Origin: Candidatus Nitrotoga sp. HW29 | Lineage (GTDB): Bacteria > Pseudomonadota > Gammaproteobacteria > Burkholderiales > Gallionellaceae | Direction: 5' to 3' | Assembly (NCBI RefSeq): GCF_924101635.2 | Contig: NZ_CAKMAA020000080.1 | Span: 1-33,508, forward strand | DNA length: 33,508 nucleotides | Program-made: the position numbers and the translations under genes | Shown: piece by piece, positions 1 to 8,339 of the stretch | Numbering within the stretch: position 1 is the stretch's first letter | How the letters are laid out: each line of letters starts with the position of its first letter | The notes under the pieces: generated by a model | What the model was told of the DNA's origin: nothing | Seen by the model: only the letters and a program-made list of their open reading frames with translations | Database searches by the model: none

Positions 1-396
1 TAGAAAGGGCGTTATATAAAGCACGTTAATTGATAGTGAGCGTTATTTACTAACGTGCATGTGTTACATTGAAATGAATCCTGTACGTGCTGGGATGATG
101 ACACATCCTGGCGATTACCCTTGGTCGAGTTATCGTGCCAATGGGCGAGGGAATGCGGATGGATTAATTGTTCCGCATGAGTTGTACCAAAATCTTGGTC
201 GCACGAATGAAGAGCGTCAGGCTACTTATTGGCAGTTGTGCCAGGCACAGCTTACCAATGCGGATGTAGCGGCTATTCGTAATGCAACAAACAAAGGATG
301 GGGTTGGGCGATAGCTGCTTTTGCGCGAAGGTGGCGGCACTCACGGAGCGACGGGCAATGCCGTTGCCACGAGACAGGCCGAAACGTGAGAGGTAA
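1..396 (+). pseudogene. REP-associated tyrosine transposase (Y1/IS200-like), 3' part, decayed
   Basis: This is the C-terminal half of a REP-associated Y1 transposase. The segment CYIEMNPVRAGM followed by YPWSSYRANG, LIVPHELYQNLGRT and ATNKGW is typical of the family. Translation in three frames shows at least three lesions. At 1-15 the family segment WEGRY reads stop-K-G-R-Y, so TGG has apparently become TAG. Around 14-17 one extra base separates GRY from STLIDSERYLLTC. Near 302-303 a base is missing, and the real C-terminus (LGDSCF...PLPRDRPKRER) continues in another frame to a TAA at 394-396. The open frame 59-406 therefore has a false start and a false C-terminus. The 5' part lies outside the window. 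I am confident of the family; whether the lesions are real or assembly errors cannot be told here, but three of them favour a dead gene. Confidence 0.85.
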
Positions 397-470
397 ATTA
401 AATTGAATCTGGCCCAATTCCCCACAATTCCCACCCTATCAACGCCACAACCCAAAATGGAGGTTCAAAA

Positions 471-905
471 TTGAATTACTATGCGATCATTCTCGGCCTT
501 TTCATCATCGCCGGATTTGTGGCCGTCCTATGGGGCTGGTCCATTATTGCCAAGGCACGAAAAACGCTGCGCTGGCCCATGGTGGAAGGCACCATTGAAC
601 AATCCGCGCCCACGTCAGAGGCCGACGATCTACTGCCACACATCCTGTTCAGCTACACGGTGGCTGCGTACACTTATCAGCGTACCCTGGCGTTTCCAAG
701 TGGCACCAACCCTTCGCCGGAACTCGCCACCAGCTATGCCAAAAAATACCCTGCCGGTGCCAAAGTATCAGTCTATTACAACCCAAACCAGCCTGATCAG
801 GCCACCCTTGAGCCCGGCCTGGCCAAAGGCGACTGGATGATACCTTTCTTGGGAGTCACCGCAATGGCTTTGGGGATCTACGCCCTGTTTTTCAGCAACT
901 ATTGA
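471..905 (+). CDS. DUF3592 membrane protein
   Basis: Hypothetical inner-membrane protein of 144 residues. It has a hydrophobic helix at about residues 4-26, a soluble beta-rich middle (VEGTIEQS, LPHILFSYTVAAYTYQ, GAKVSVYYNPNQPDQATLEPG) and a second helix at about 120-141. The motif VSVYYNPNQPDQATLEPG and the flanking helices are characteristic of DUF3592. The start is TTG at 471, supported by a GGAGG ribosome-binding site at 459-463; the ATG at 457 runs into a stop and the ATG at 481 is in another frame. The function of the family is unknown. It stands alone between the transposase remnant and sdaA. Confidence 0.85.
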   Translation: MNYYAIILGLFIIAGFVAVLWGWSIIAKARKTLRWPMVEGTIEQSAPTSEADDLLPHILFSYTVAAYTYQRTLAFPSGTNPSPELATSYAKKYPAGAKVSVYYNPNQPDQATLEPGLAKGDWMIPFLGVTAMALGIYALFFSNY

Positions 906-1023
906 CTCTAGACCGGACATCATTCTTGTGTTGCCTGCACAAAGGTCTTACCCGGCAATATTATTGCGAGACAGTGCCTTTTCATTGTTGCTCGCGTAAT
1001 ATAGAAGCCCAAAGGAGCAAGTC

Positions 1024-2400
1024 ATGTTTATAAGCGTTTTAGATCTTTTCAAAATCGGAATCGGCCCGTCCAGTTCACACACCGTCGGCCCCATGGTAGC
1101 CGCAAAAGAATTTATCGGTTGCGTCGAAAAATATTTTTCGTTACATCCATACATCCGGGACAGTCACATCCGCTGTACCCTCAAGGGCTCTTTAGCGTTT
1201 ACCGGCAAGGGCCACAGTACTGATCGCGCGATTGCCCTGGGGCTGCATGGCTACACAGCAGCTGGCCTGGCGGGTGCAAATGTCGATAGTTTGGTTGAAC
1301 GCATCTGGGACAAAGGTTTGATTACAGTGAGCGATCAACTATCCATTCTGTTTGCTCCAGACCAGCATATCGTCTTCGACCGTGGCGCACCATTGCCACA
1401 GCACCCTAATGGCATGATTTTTGAACTGATAAGCTCATCCGAAAAAACATTGCTGAGCGAAACTTATTTTTCTATCGGTGGCGGCTTTATCAGCACTCTG
1501 GCAGAAATCTCAAAACTGGTTGCACCGCTCAAAATGGAACCCGCCAAGTCCTGCCCCTATCCTTTCGACTCTGCCCGCTCAATGCTGAGGATGGCACGAG
1601 AAAGCAAACTTTCCATTGCCGAAATGAAGCATATGAACGAACTCACGCACCATTCCGAAGAGGCGCTCAATCATGGCCTGGATGCTATCTGGAATGCCAT
1701 GCAAGTTTGCATCAAACAGGGGCTGGTGACCGAAGGCATTCTGCCCGGAGGATTGAATATACCGCGAAGGGCAAAAAATCTACACAATCAACTGATGAGC
1801 GAGCCAACAACAAATATCAACGATTGGCTGTGCGCCTACGCCATGGCTGTGAATGAAGAAAATGCAGCCGGTCACATGGTAGTCACCGCCCCCACTAATG
1901 GCGCTGCTGGAGTCATCCCCGCCGTGCTTTACCAGCTTATGGTCCATGAAAATGGCACAGCAGAACAAGTGCGAAAATTCTTGCTCACCGCCGGTGCAAT
2001 TGGCGGCCTCATCAAACACCGCAGCTCTATCTCCGGTGCCGAAGTGGGATGCCAGGGAGAAGTCGGTTCTGCTGCTTCTATGGCGGCTGCCGGGCTGTGT
2101 GCAGCACGCGGAGGCACACCCGAGCAGATAGAAAATGCTGCGGAGATTGCTTTGGAACACCACCTCGGCATGACCTGCGATCCGGTGAAAGGACTGGTAC
2201 AAGTTCCCTGCATAGAGCGCAACGGTTTTGGCGCGATCAAGGCACACACCGCCGCGTCATTGGCTATGCGCGGCAACGGCCAGCACTTCATGCCTCTGGA
2301 TAGCTGCATCGCTGCGATGAAACAAACCGGGCTGGAGATGTCTACAAAATATAAGGAAACCTCCCTGGGGGGCTTGGCTACAAGCATCACCGAATGTTGA
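1024..2400 (+). CDS. sdaA: L-serine dehydratase (L-serine ammonia-lyase), single-chain iron-sulfur type
   Basis: Converts L-serine to pyruvate and ammonia in the cytoplasm using a [4Fe-4S] cluster rather than PLP. The 458-residue product has the usual single-chain length. It begins with ISVLDLFKIGIGPSSSHTVG, the substrate-site signature of the beta domain, and carries the alpha-domain segments VTAPTNGAAGVIPAVL and GCQGEVGSAASMAAAGLC. The cluster cysteines are visible at C343, C385 and C396, the same numbering as in the E. coli enzyme. A good AAAGGAG ribosome-binding site lies 6 bases before the ATG. It seems monocistronic; no serine transporter or glycine-cleavage gene is adjacent. Confidence 0.96.
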   Translation: MFISVLDLFKIGIGPSSSHTVGPMVAAKEFIGCVEKYFSLHPYIRDSHIRCTLKGSLAFTGKGHSTDRAIALGLHGYTAAGLAGANVDSLVERIWDKGLITVSDQLSILFAPDQHIVFDRGAPLPQHPNGMIFELISSSEKTLLSETYFSIGGGFISTLAEISKLVAPLKMEPAKSCPYPFDSARSMLRMARESKLSIAEMKHMNELTHHSEEALNHGLDAIWNAMQVCIKQGLVTEGILPGGLNIPRRAKNLHNQLMSEPTTNINDWLCAYAMAVNEENAAGHMVVTAPTNGAAGVIPAVLYQLMVHENGTAEQVRKFLLTAGAIGGLIKHRSSISGAEVGCQGEVGSAASMAAAGLCAARGGTPEQIENAAEIALEHHLGMTCDPVKGLVQVPCIERNGFGAIKAHTAASLAMRGNGQHFMPLDSCIAAMKQTGLEMSTKYKETSLGGLATSITEC

Positions 2401-2647
2401 TTCGCGCAAAGATCAATATATTCGCGTTGCATCACAAAATCAGCATGATCTTTCAAAAGCCCAACGCGTTTTCATGAATCAATATGGCTCACTATTAAAG
2501 TGCCATTGCATGAATATAGACTGCATTGGTACAGCGCCATTGATAAACTAATCAATCGCGCTTTGTATCACATCAACCTATGGGAATCGGAAAAACAAGA
2601 CAGACTCAACAAACGATTACAACCTATTATTATTTTCAATAAGCTGT
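2401..2647. other. Intergenic region between sdaA and alr
   Basis: No convincing gene. An 8-base inverted repeat (AAAGATCA ... TGATCTTT, about 2408-2455) lies just after sdaA but has no T-run, so it is a weak terminator candidate. A short plus-strand open frame at 2500-2703 runs into the end of alr and resembles no known protein. Confidence 0.5.
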
Positions 2648-3712
2648 CTAGGCAAGGACGATTGGTACACGCTCGGTCAGCGCACACAGCAATTCATAGC
2701 TAATCGTACCCGCCGCATGGGCTACCTGTTCCACTGGCAACCCTTCTCCCCACAACGTGACGCTGCTACCCACATCTGCAGCCGGCAATACACTTAAATC
2801 CACGGTCAACATATCCATCGAAATGCGCCCCAAAGTGCGCGTACGTTGACCGTCTACCAGTACCGGAGTACCTGTTGGAGCATGGCGCGGGTAACCGTCT
2901 GCATAACCACAGGCAACCACGCCAACACGCATGGGAGAGTCGGCGCGAAAAATCCCGCCATAGCCAACACCTTCGCCCGGACTCAATTTTTGCACCGCGA
3001 TGATGCGGCTTTGCAGTGTCATTACCGGTCGCAGACCCAGTTGCTGCGAGCTATTTTCCACGAACGGTGATGCACCATATAGCATGATACCGGGACGCAC
3101 CCAATCGGCATGGGTTGCAGGATAGCGCAACAGAGCGGCAGAGTTAGCCAACGAGCGGGGCATTCGGTATGGAACGGTCAGCTCATTAAACACTTCCAAT
3201 TGTGCAGCCACCCCTATCGATTCATCCGCATGGGCAAAATGCGTCATCAGCGTGATATCACGTATGACACGATGCTTCTTAAGAATTTGCAGTGCAGTGG
3301 AGAATTTGTCCGGAGAAAAACCCAGACGGTTCATCCCGCTGCTAACCTTGAGCCACACCTCCAAACTGCGACGCCTGGGGTAAGCGTCCAGCATGTCAAT
3401 CTGCTGCTGGCTGTGAATTACACAAGCGAGGTCATACTCGGCCACCAGCAGCAAATCGTCCGGCGTAAAAAACCCTTCCAGCAGCAGAATAGTCTGGCTG
3501 AAACCCGCATCGCGCAAGCAAATCGCATCACGTATATCCAACAATGCAAAACCTTCCGCCTCGTTTAGCGCTTCAGCGGCACGTAATAAACCATGACCAT
3601 ATGCATTAGCCTTGATTACCGCCATGATGCGTGCGCTACTCGCGCGACGTGCGGTTTGAAGGTTGTACTCTAACGCGGAAAGATCAATGCGGGCTTGAAT
3701 CGGACGGGGCAT
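2648..3712 (-). CDS. alr: Alanine racemase
   Basis: PLP-dependent interconversion of L- and D-alanine, supplying D-Ala for peptidoglycan. The 354-residue protein is of normal length. The PLP lysine is K34 in AVIKANAYGHG, and the second catalytic base is Y251 in GEGVGYGGIF. Other family segments include VSSGMNRLGF, HFAHAD, VRPGIMLYGASPF, CGYADGYPR and GRISMDMLTVDL. It is divergent from lplT with 94 bases between the starts, a common betaproteobacterial arrangement. No obvious Shine-Dalgarno sequence precedes the ATG. Confidence 0.97.
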   Translation of the reverse strand: MPRPIQARIDLSALEYNLQTARRASSARIMAVIKANAYGHGLLRAAEALNEAEGFALLDIRDAICLRDAGFSQTILLLEGFFTPDDLLLVAEYDLACVIHSQQQIDMLDAYPRRRSLEVWLKVSSGMNRLGFSPDKFSTALQILKKHRVIRDITLMTHFAHADESIGVAAQLEVFNELTVPYRMPRSLANSAALLRYPATHADWVRPGIMLYGASPFVENSSQQLGLRPVMTLQSRIIAVQKLSPGEGVGYGGIFRADSPMRVGVVACGYADGYPRHAPTGTPVLVDGQRTRTLGRISMDMLTVDLSVLPAADVGSSVTLWGEGLPVEQVAHAAGTISYELLCALTERVPIVLA

Positions 3713-3806
3713 GAATGCAAGACTGGAGGATAAAGTAGGTTACTGTTAATGATAGCAGGCATCCTATTTTCGTGATATAAAACGTGCTCTTTAAAAGCGC
3801 CTCCCA

Positions 3807-5045
3807 ATGAATCGCGGATTTTATATAATACTTGCGGCGCAGTTCTTTTCCGCACTTGCAGACAACGCCCTACTCTTTGCCGCCATCGCATTACTTCACG
3901 AAATGCATGCGCCAGAATGGCATACCCCGATATTGCAAGCAGCATTTGTGGTGTCTTATATCATGTTGGCACCTTTTGTAGGCGCCTTCGCTGATTCGCT
4001 GCCCAAGGGTCGCGTGATGTTCATCAGCAACAGCATCAAGCTATTCGGCTGCATTGCCATGCTGATCGGAATAAATCCGCTCCTCGCCTACGCCGTGGCG
4101 GGCTTGGGGGCAGCGGCTTATTCCCCGGCAAAATACGGCATCCTCACCGAATATTTACCGCCCGACAAATTAGTACTGGCAAATAGTTGGATAGAAGGGT
4201 TAACTGTCGCCGCCATCGTACTTGGCGCAGTAGTGGGTGGGATACTCATCGGCCCAAACATCTCAAGCCAGATGCTGCAATGGTGGGACATACCGATAAT
4301 AGAAACCGGCATTGACTCGGCGCCAAAACTGGCTATCGCCATCATCACTGGTATTTATCTCATCGCGGCACTGTTCAATCTCTACATCCCGCGCGTGCCC
4401 ATCGAGCACAAGCCGTTAAGCCGCAACCCGGGGTTCTTGATAAGTGAATTCGCGCATTGTTTTAAGCTGCTATGGAAAGATCCGCTAGGGCAAGTGTCGC
4501 TGAGTGTCACCACGCTTTTCTGGGGGGCAGGCGCCACGTTACGTTTAATCGTGTTAGCTTGGGCCGTCACCGTACTTCACTATGATATGGGCGAAGCCGC
4601 CAAGCTCACCGCTTGGGTCGCTATCGGCGTCGCTATCGGCTCTGTACTGGCGGCTAAATATGTCCAACTGGAGCATTCGGTGAAAGTGTTGCCAATAGGC
4701 ATCGCCATGGGGTTAATGGTACTGGCCATGCTCCCGGTTACCAGCTCACCCCTTGCCATTGCGCTGCTCATTGTTATTGGCGTAATGGGCGGCTACCTCT
4801 TGGTACCCATGAATGCCCTATTGCAGCACCGCGGCCACTTGCTTATGGGGGCTGGCAGATCAATCGCTGTGCAAAACTTTAATGAAAACATCAGTATTTT
4901 CGCCATGCTTGCATTATTTGCCTTAATGCAAAAATTGGAATTAAGTATCTATACAATTACTTTGGTATTTGGCCTGTTGCTCTCAGGCATCATGACGGTG
5001 TTGTATAGGAAGCACAGGCATGATCAGGATACGGGGCAGATGTAG
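3807..5045 (+). CDS. lplT: Lysophospholipid transporter LplT (MFS)
   Basis: Major-facilitator flippase that moves lysophospholipids across the inner membrane for re-acylation. The 412-residue protein starts with GFYIILAAQFFSALADNALL, the typical LplT N-terminus, and has about 12 hydrophobic helices. Recognisable segments are PFVGAFADSLPKGRVM, YSPAKYGILTEYLP and VPMNALLQHRG. In enterobacteria lplT is coupled to aas, the acyltransferase/acyl-ACP synthetase; no aas is present here, so its partner must be elsewhere. It converges on udg with only 12 bases between the stop codons and no visible terminator. Confidence 0.93.
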   Translation: MNRGFYIILAAQFFSALADNALLFAAIALLHEMHAPEWHTPILQAAFVVSYIMLAPFVGAFADSLPKGRVMFISNSIKLFGCIAMLIGINPLLAYAVAGLGAAAYSPAKYGILTEYLPPDKLVLANSWIEGLTVAAIVLGAVVGGILIGPNISSQMLQWWDIPIIETGIDSAPKLAIAIITGIYLIAALFNLYIPRVPIEHKPLSRNPGFLISEFAHCFKLLWKDPLGQVSLSVTTLFWGAGATLRLIVLAWAVTVLHYDMGEAAKLTAWVAIGVAIGSVLAAKYVQLEHSVKVLPIGIAMGLMVLAMLPVTSSPLAIALLIVIGVMGGYLLVPMNALLQHRGHLLMGAGRSIAVQNFNENISIFAMLALFALMQKLELSIYTITLVFGLLLSGIMTVLYRKHRHDQDTGQM

Positions 5046-5057
5046 CCTACTTTATTC

Positions 5058-5807
5058 TCAAACTAACGCCTGCATCGTAGCAATTGCCAGGCACAGATCG
5101 TCCCATGCTTCGGCTTTTTTCAGCGGGGTTTGCATCAGATAAATTGGATCGTATGTGAAGATGAGTGGTATACCTGTCACCAAAGCATGGGCAGACGAGC
5201 CGCGATAGTCGTGCAGCTTGCCACGCACACCAGACAGCGTGGCACCATGCCCCAATAATAATGCGGCGGTTTCACCCAGAGCCACGATCAGTTTGGGCTG
5301 GATAAGTTGGATCTGGCGTTCCAGGTAAGGCACACATTGGGCAATCTCATCGGCTTCTGGCGTGCGATTACCAGGTGGGTAGCATTTAACGATGTTGGTA
5401 ATATAAACATTGCGACCGCGCTTCAGCTTAATTGCGGCCAGCATATTATCGAGCAACTTGCCTGGTTGCCCCGCAAATGGCTCACCTTGAGCATCTTCAT
5501 CCACGCCCGGCCATGCGCCCACGAACAACCAATCCGCCCGCACATCACCCATACCAAAAACTGTCTGTGTGCAACTCACCCGCAGCTTGCACGCTGTACA
5601 ATTTTTCACCAGTGCCTGTAATTCAGGCCAACTGGAATCACCTGGATTCTGCATGTCTGCTTTTTCCACGACAGACTTGCTGACTATTTGCTCTGTAATA
5701 GGTTGAACAGCTGCAGTTACTTGCTCACGTACAGATTGAGCTTGTTCGCGCCGTTGCCACAGCGGATAGAGATTGAACTCACGCAGTATTGCTTCTTCTC
5801 GATTCAC
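5058..5807 (-). CDS. Uracil-DNA glycosylase, family 4-like (iron-sulfur), with altered motifs
   Basis: DNA-repair glycosylase fold of the iron-sulfur family 4 type, 249 residues with a variable N-terminal extension (about 1-60). The four cluster cysteines are present: C70 and C73 (NCTACK), C142 (NIVKCYPPGNRTP) and C158 (AQCVPYL). Two usually conserved motifs are unusual. Motif A reads GAWPGVDED (residues 97-105) where the family normally has GE(A/G)PG with a functional glutamate. The C-terminal motif reads TYDP (218-221) where TYHP/HPS is expected. Both changes were confirmed from the codons. It overlaps rimI by 4 bases (ATGA) and is last in the tsaB-rimI-udg operon. Repair activity is likely but should not be assumed. 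Confidence 0.88.
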   Translation of the reverse strand: MNREEAILREFNLYPLWQRREQAQSVREQVTAAVQPITEQIVSKSVVEKADMQNPGDSSWPELQALVKNCTACKLRVSCTQTVFGMGDVRADWLFVGAWPGVDEDAQGEPFAGQPGKLLDNMLAAIKLKRGRNVYITNIVKCYPPGNRTPEADEIAQCVPYLERQIQLIQPKLIVALGETAALLLGHGATLSGVRGKLHDYRGSSAHALVTGIPLIFTYDPIYLMQTPLKKAEAWDDLCLAIATMQALV

Positions 5808-6268
5808 AGTAAATATTCCATCACGATTCCGTCTTCGCGCTCATTGCCCACTGAATAATAGCCACGGCGCAGACCAATCTGACGAAACCCGACATCACGA
5901 TAGAGCCCCAGCGCGGCCGCGTTGGAATGACGCACTTCCAGCAACATGCGCCGCATGTTACAACCGCGTGCCATTTCCATGGTTGCACTTAACAGCCTGC
6001 GGCCCAGCCCTTTGCGTTGATATTTGGCGACGATACTGATATTAAGCAAGTGAACTTCATCCACTGCAAACATAGACACAACATAGCCTAATATCTCACC
6101 CTCTGCTTCATACACCTTGCATACATAATTACTGTTCAGTGCATCGGTAAAATTCCCGCCAGACCACGGGCAAGCGTGCACGCGTTGCTCGATGCACACT
6201 ATCTCGGCTACATCTGCGTGACTCATATCACGCAAGACGGTGTGGGTATGCCATGGGGAAAATTTCAT
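5804..6268 (-). CDS. rimI: Ribosomal protein S18-alanine N-acetyltransferase
   Basis: GNAT enzyme that acetylates the N-terminal alanine of ribosomal protein S18. The 154-residue product has the acetyl-CoA loop in VAKYQRKGLGRRLL (R/Q-x-x-G-x-G), followed by LEVRHSNAAALGLYRDVGF, a near-diagnostic RimI C-terminal pattern. Its start overlaps the tsaB stop by 4 bases and its own stop overlaps the udg start by 4 bases, implying translational coupling. The tsaB-rimI pairing is widely conserved in proteobacteria and supports the assignment over other GNATs. Confidence 0.95.
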   Translation of the reverse strand: MKFSPWHTHTVLRDMSHADVAEIVCIEQRVHACPWSGGNFTDALNSNYVCKVYEAEGEILGYVVSMFAVDEVHLLNISIVAKYQRKGLGRRLLSATMEMARGCNMRRMLLEVRHSNAAALGLYRDVGFRQIGLRRGYYSVGNEREDGIVMEYLL

Positions 6269-6939
6269 CGCTCGTTGGTTTTCAACGCTACCTTGTCGCG
6301 TAAATAAAATGGCATGGCTTGCGCCGCGTCCATGCCTTGACCGGCGACAAATAATGGCGCGGCAAATTCTGCAATGGCGCTGGCCTGTGGCACGGCCTGC
6401 GTATCACTACCAATAATTTGCCCGGCATAGCGATTACCCAATACCGCACCGTACATGGCAAAACCACTGCCTGTGCCAAACCATCCAGAGCCTTGAACCG
6501 GCGGAGCCTGTTGCGGCAAACACAAATTCGGCTCGCAAACCGTTACCCATGATCCCGCTCGTTTTTCATATACAGCATGATAGACCTCACCCATGCGTGC
6601 ATCCAGTGCAGCGATTACTTTATCGTGGCCGGCAGCTTGCGCTAATGCTTGTAGCGTACACACTCCCACCACCGGCAAATCCGCTCCCAACGCTAATCCT
6701 TGCGTCACTCCACAAGCGATGCGCACACCCGTGAATGAACCCGGCCCAGCGCCAAATGCAATACCATTTAATTCCGTAAGTTTAACGCCCGCTTCATGCA
6801 ATAAATTATCCAGTATTCCTATCAGCAATTCGGAATGGCGCTGTCCAACCAGCTCGCACCGAGTAACGACATTGCCATCCTGCCATAGCGCAACGGAGCA
6901 GTATTCAGTGGATGTTTCCAGCGCCAATATACGCATCAT
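6265..6939 (-). CDS. tsaB: tRNA threonylcarbamoyladenosine biosynthesis protein TsaB
   Basis: Inactive ASKHA-fold partner of TsaD in making t6A37 on ANN-decoding tRNAs. The 224-residue protein shows the nucleotide-binding-like start ILALETSTEYCSVALW, the family segment GQRHSELLIGILDNLL, and AFGAGPGSFTGVRIA. It is the first gene of a three-gene minus-strand operon (tsaB-rimI-udg). The 99-base gap upstream to ispF is AT-rich and may hold the operon promoter. Two ATGs are in tandem at the start (MMRI); either could be used. Confidence 0.95.
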   Translation of the reverse strand: MMRILALETSTEYCSVALWQDGNVVTRCELVGQRHSELLIGILDNLLHEAGVKLTELNGIAFGAGPGSFTGVRIACGVTQGLALGADLPVVGVCTLQALAQAAGHDKVIAALDARMGEVYHAVYEKRAGSWVTVCEPNLCLPQQAPPVQGSGWFGTGSGFAMYGAVLGNRYAGQIIGSDTQAVPQASAIAEFAAPLFVAGQGMDAAQAMPFYLRDKVALKTNER

Positions 6940-7038
6940 TATTAAAATTTAGCCCATTGAATAATATATTTTTTCTCATTCAAACTTAATTGATGAAAAT
7001 TAAAATGATGAACTAACATAGTCATAATTTATATCGGT

Positions 7039-7512
7039 TCAAACTAACAATAGCGCGACGGCCTGCGCCGCGATACCTTCCCCGCGCCCGCTAAAGCCCA
7101 GCTTTTCAGTGGTGGTCGCTTTCACATTTACAGCATTCACCACCACACCCAAATCAGCGGCAATATTTTCTACCATGCGTGGAATATGTGGTGCCATCTT
7201 GGGTGCTTGTGCAATGATAGTAGCATCCAAATTACCTATGCGAAAACCCGCATTGGTCACCATACGCGCTACTTCACGCAATAAAATACGGCTATCGATA
7301 TTTTTAAACTTTGCATCGGTATCCGAAAAATGTCGCCCGATATCACCCAGAGCTGCTGCCCCCAGCAGGGCATCACAGATAGCGTGCAACAACACGTCAG
7401 CGTCGGAGTGGCCGAGCAACCCCTTATCATGGCGTATCTCCACGCCACCAATAATTAACTTGCGCCCCTCAACCAATTGATGAACGTCAAAACCCTGTCC
7501 AATTCTCATCAT
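7039..7512 (-). CDS. ispF: 2-C-methyl-D-erythritol 2,4-cyclodiphosphate synthase
   Basis: Fifth step of the MEP isoprenoid pathway, forming the cyclic diphosphate. The 157-residue length is standard. Metal ligands D9 and H11 sit in [11 protein letters not shown], and the segments [31 protein letters not shown] and the C-terminal [19 protein letters not shown] are family signatures. It follows ispD directly (ispD stop ends at 7513, ispF starts at 7512), so the two are surely co-transcribed. Confidence 0.97.
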   Translation of the reverse strand: MMRIGQGFDVHQLVEGRKLIIGGVEIRHDKGLLGHSDADVLLHAICDALLGAAALGDIGRHFSDTDAKFKNIDSRILLREVARMVTNAGFRIGNLDATIIAQAPKMAPHIPRMVENIAADLGVVVNAVNVKATTTEKLGFSGRGEGIAAQAVALLLV

Positions 7513-8193
7513 TTATTTTCTTTTAGCCAAAAGCAATTCTGCCAACTCAATATCTTGCGGATAAGTTACCTTAAAATTACTGGAACTGCTTGTCACGAGT
7601 TTGGGATGGCACCCCAGCGCCTCGACTGCAGAGGCATCATCCGTTACATTCGAGCTGGTTTGTAGCGCCTGCAGCAGCAACCCCGTGCGAAACATCTGCG
7701 GCGTCTGCGCCTGCCATACTCCCTCACGATTTTCGGTATGCACAATTCGACATTCAGCATCGGCTCTCTTCAAAGTGTCCGCCACTGGGACAGCAAGAAT
7801 GCCGCCGACCTCATCGTCGCGCAATACTTCAATCAAGCGTGCAAGCTGCGTATGGCTCAAACAAGGTCGTGCCGCATCATGCACCAGCAACCAGTCGTCA
7901 AGTTCAAGTTCCGCAGCCATGAGTCCATTCAGCACGCTTTCTGCACGCGTCGCACCACCACAAAATAGCGGCTGCAACTTATCTCCAAATAAGGACCAGT
8001 CATAACCATGCCAATATACGTCATCCGGCGCGAGCACTACAAAAACAGCCTTGACGTCCGAACTGGCACACAATGTTGAAAGTGCGTGATAGATCATCGG
8101 CTGTCCGGCCAGCTGTAAATATTGTTTTGGTAACTCACTGCCCATGCGAGAACCATAACCAGCGGCGGGGACAAGTGCGAAAATTTCAGACAT
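7513..8193 (-). CDS. ispD: 2-C-methyl-D-erythritol 4-phosphate cytidylyltransferase
   Basis: Third step of the MEP pathway, transferring CMP from CTP to MEP. The 226-residue protein has the CTP-binding P-loop-like start [12 protein letters not shown] with PKQYLQL, the [10 protein letters not shown] motif, and the C-terminal [15 protein letters not shown]. Only the fourth step (ispE) lies elsewhere, as is usual. It is head of the ispD-ispF pair; 146 bases separate it from the 3' end of the upstream sulP gene, which is on the same strand. Confidence 0.97.
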   Translation of the reverse strand: MSEIFALVPAAGYGSRMGSELPKQYLQLAGQPMIYHALSTLCASSDVKAVFVVLAPDDVYWHGYDWSLFGDKLQPLFCGGATRAESVLNGLMAAELELDDWLLVHDAARPCLSHTQLARLIEVLRDDEVGGILAVPVADTLKRADAECRIVHTENREGVWQAQTPQMFRTGLLLQALQTSSNVTDDASAVEALGCHPKLVTSSSSNFKVTYPQDIELAELLLAKRK

Positions 8194-8339
8194 TGCTTAA
8201 AAAAGAAATATGTATTTATTCACTCAGACCGTCTCAAGCCCGATTATGGACTGCAACATAACCCGAATCTATTTTCATGCATACCCTGAGCTTTAAATTC
8301 ATTGAATGCGTTCCTTATATTTTTAGGCTACAGCCAAAA

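Noticed and set aside
2500-2703. 67-codon plus-strand open frame after sdaA
   Set aside because: No ribosome-binding site, no recognisable sequence, and it runs into the alr coding region on the other strand.
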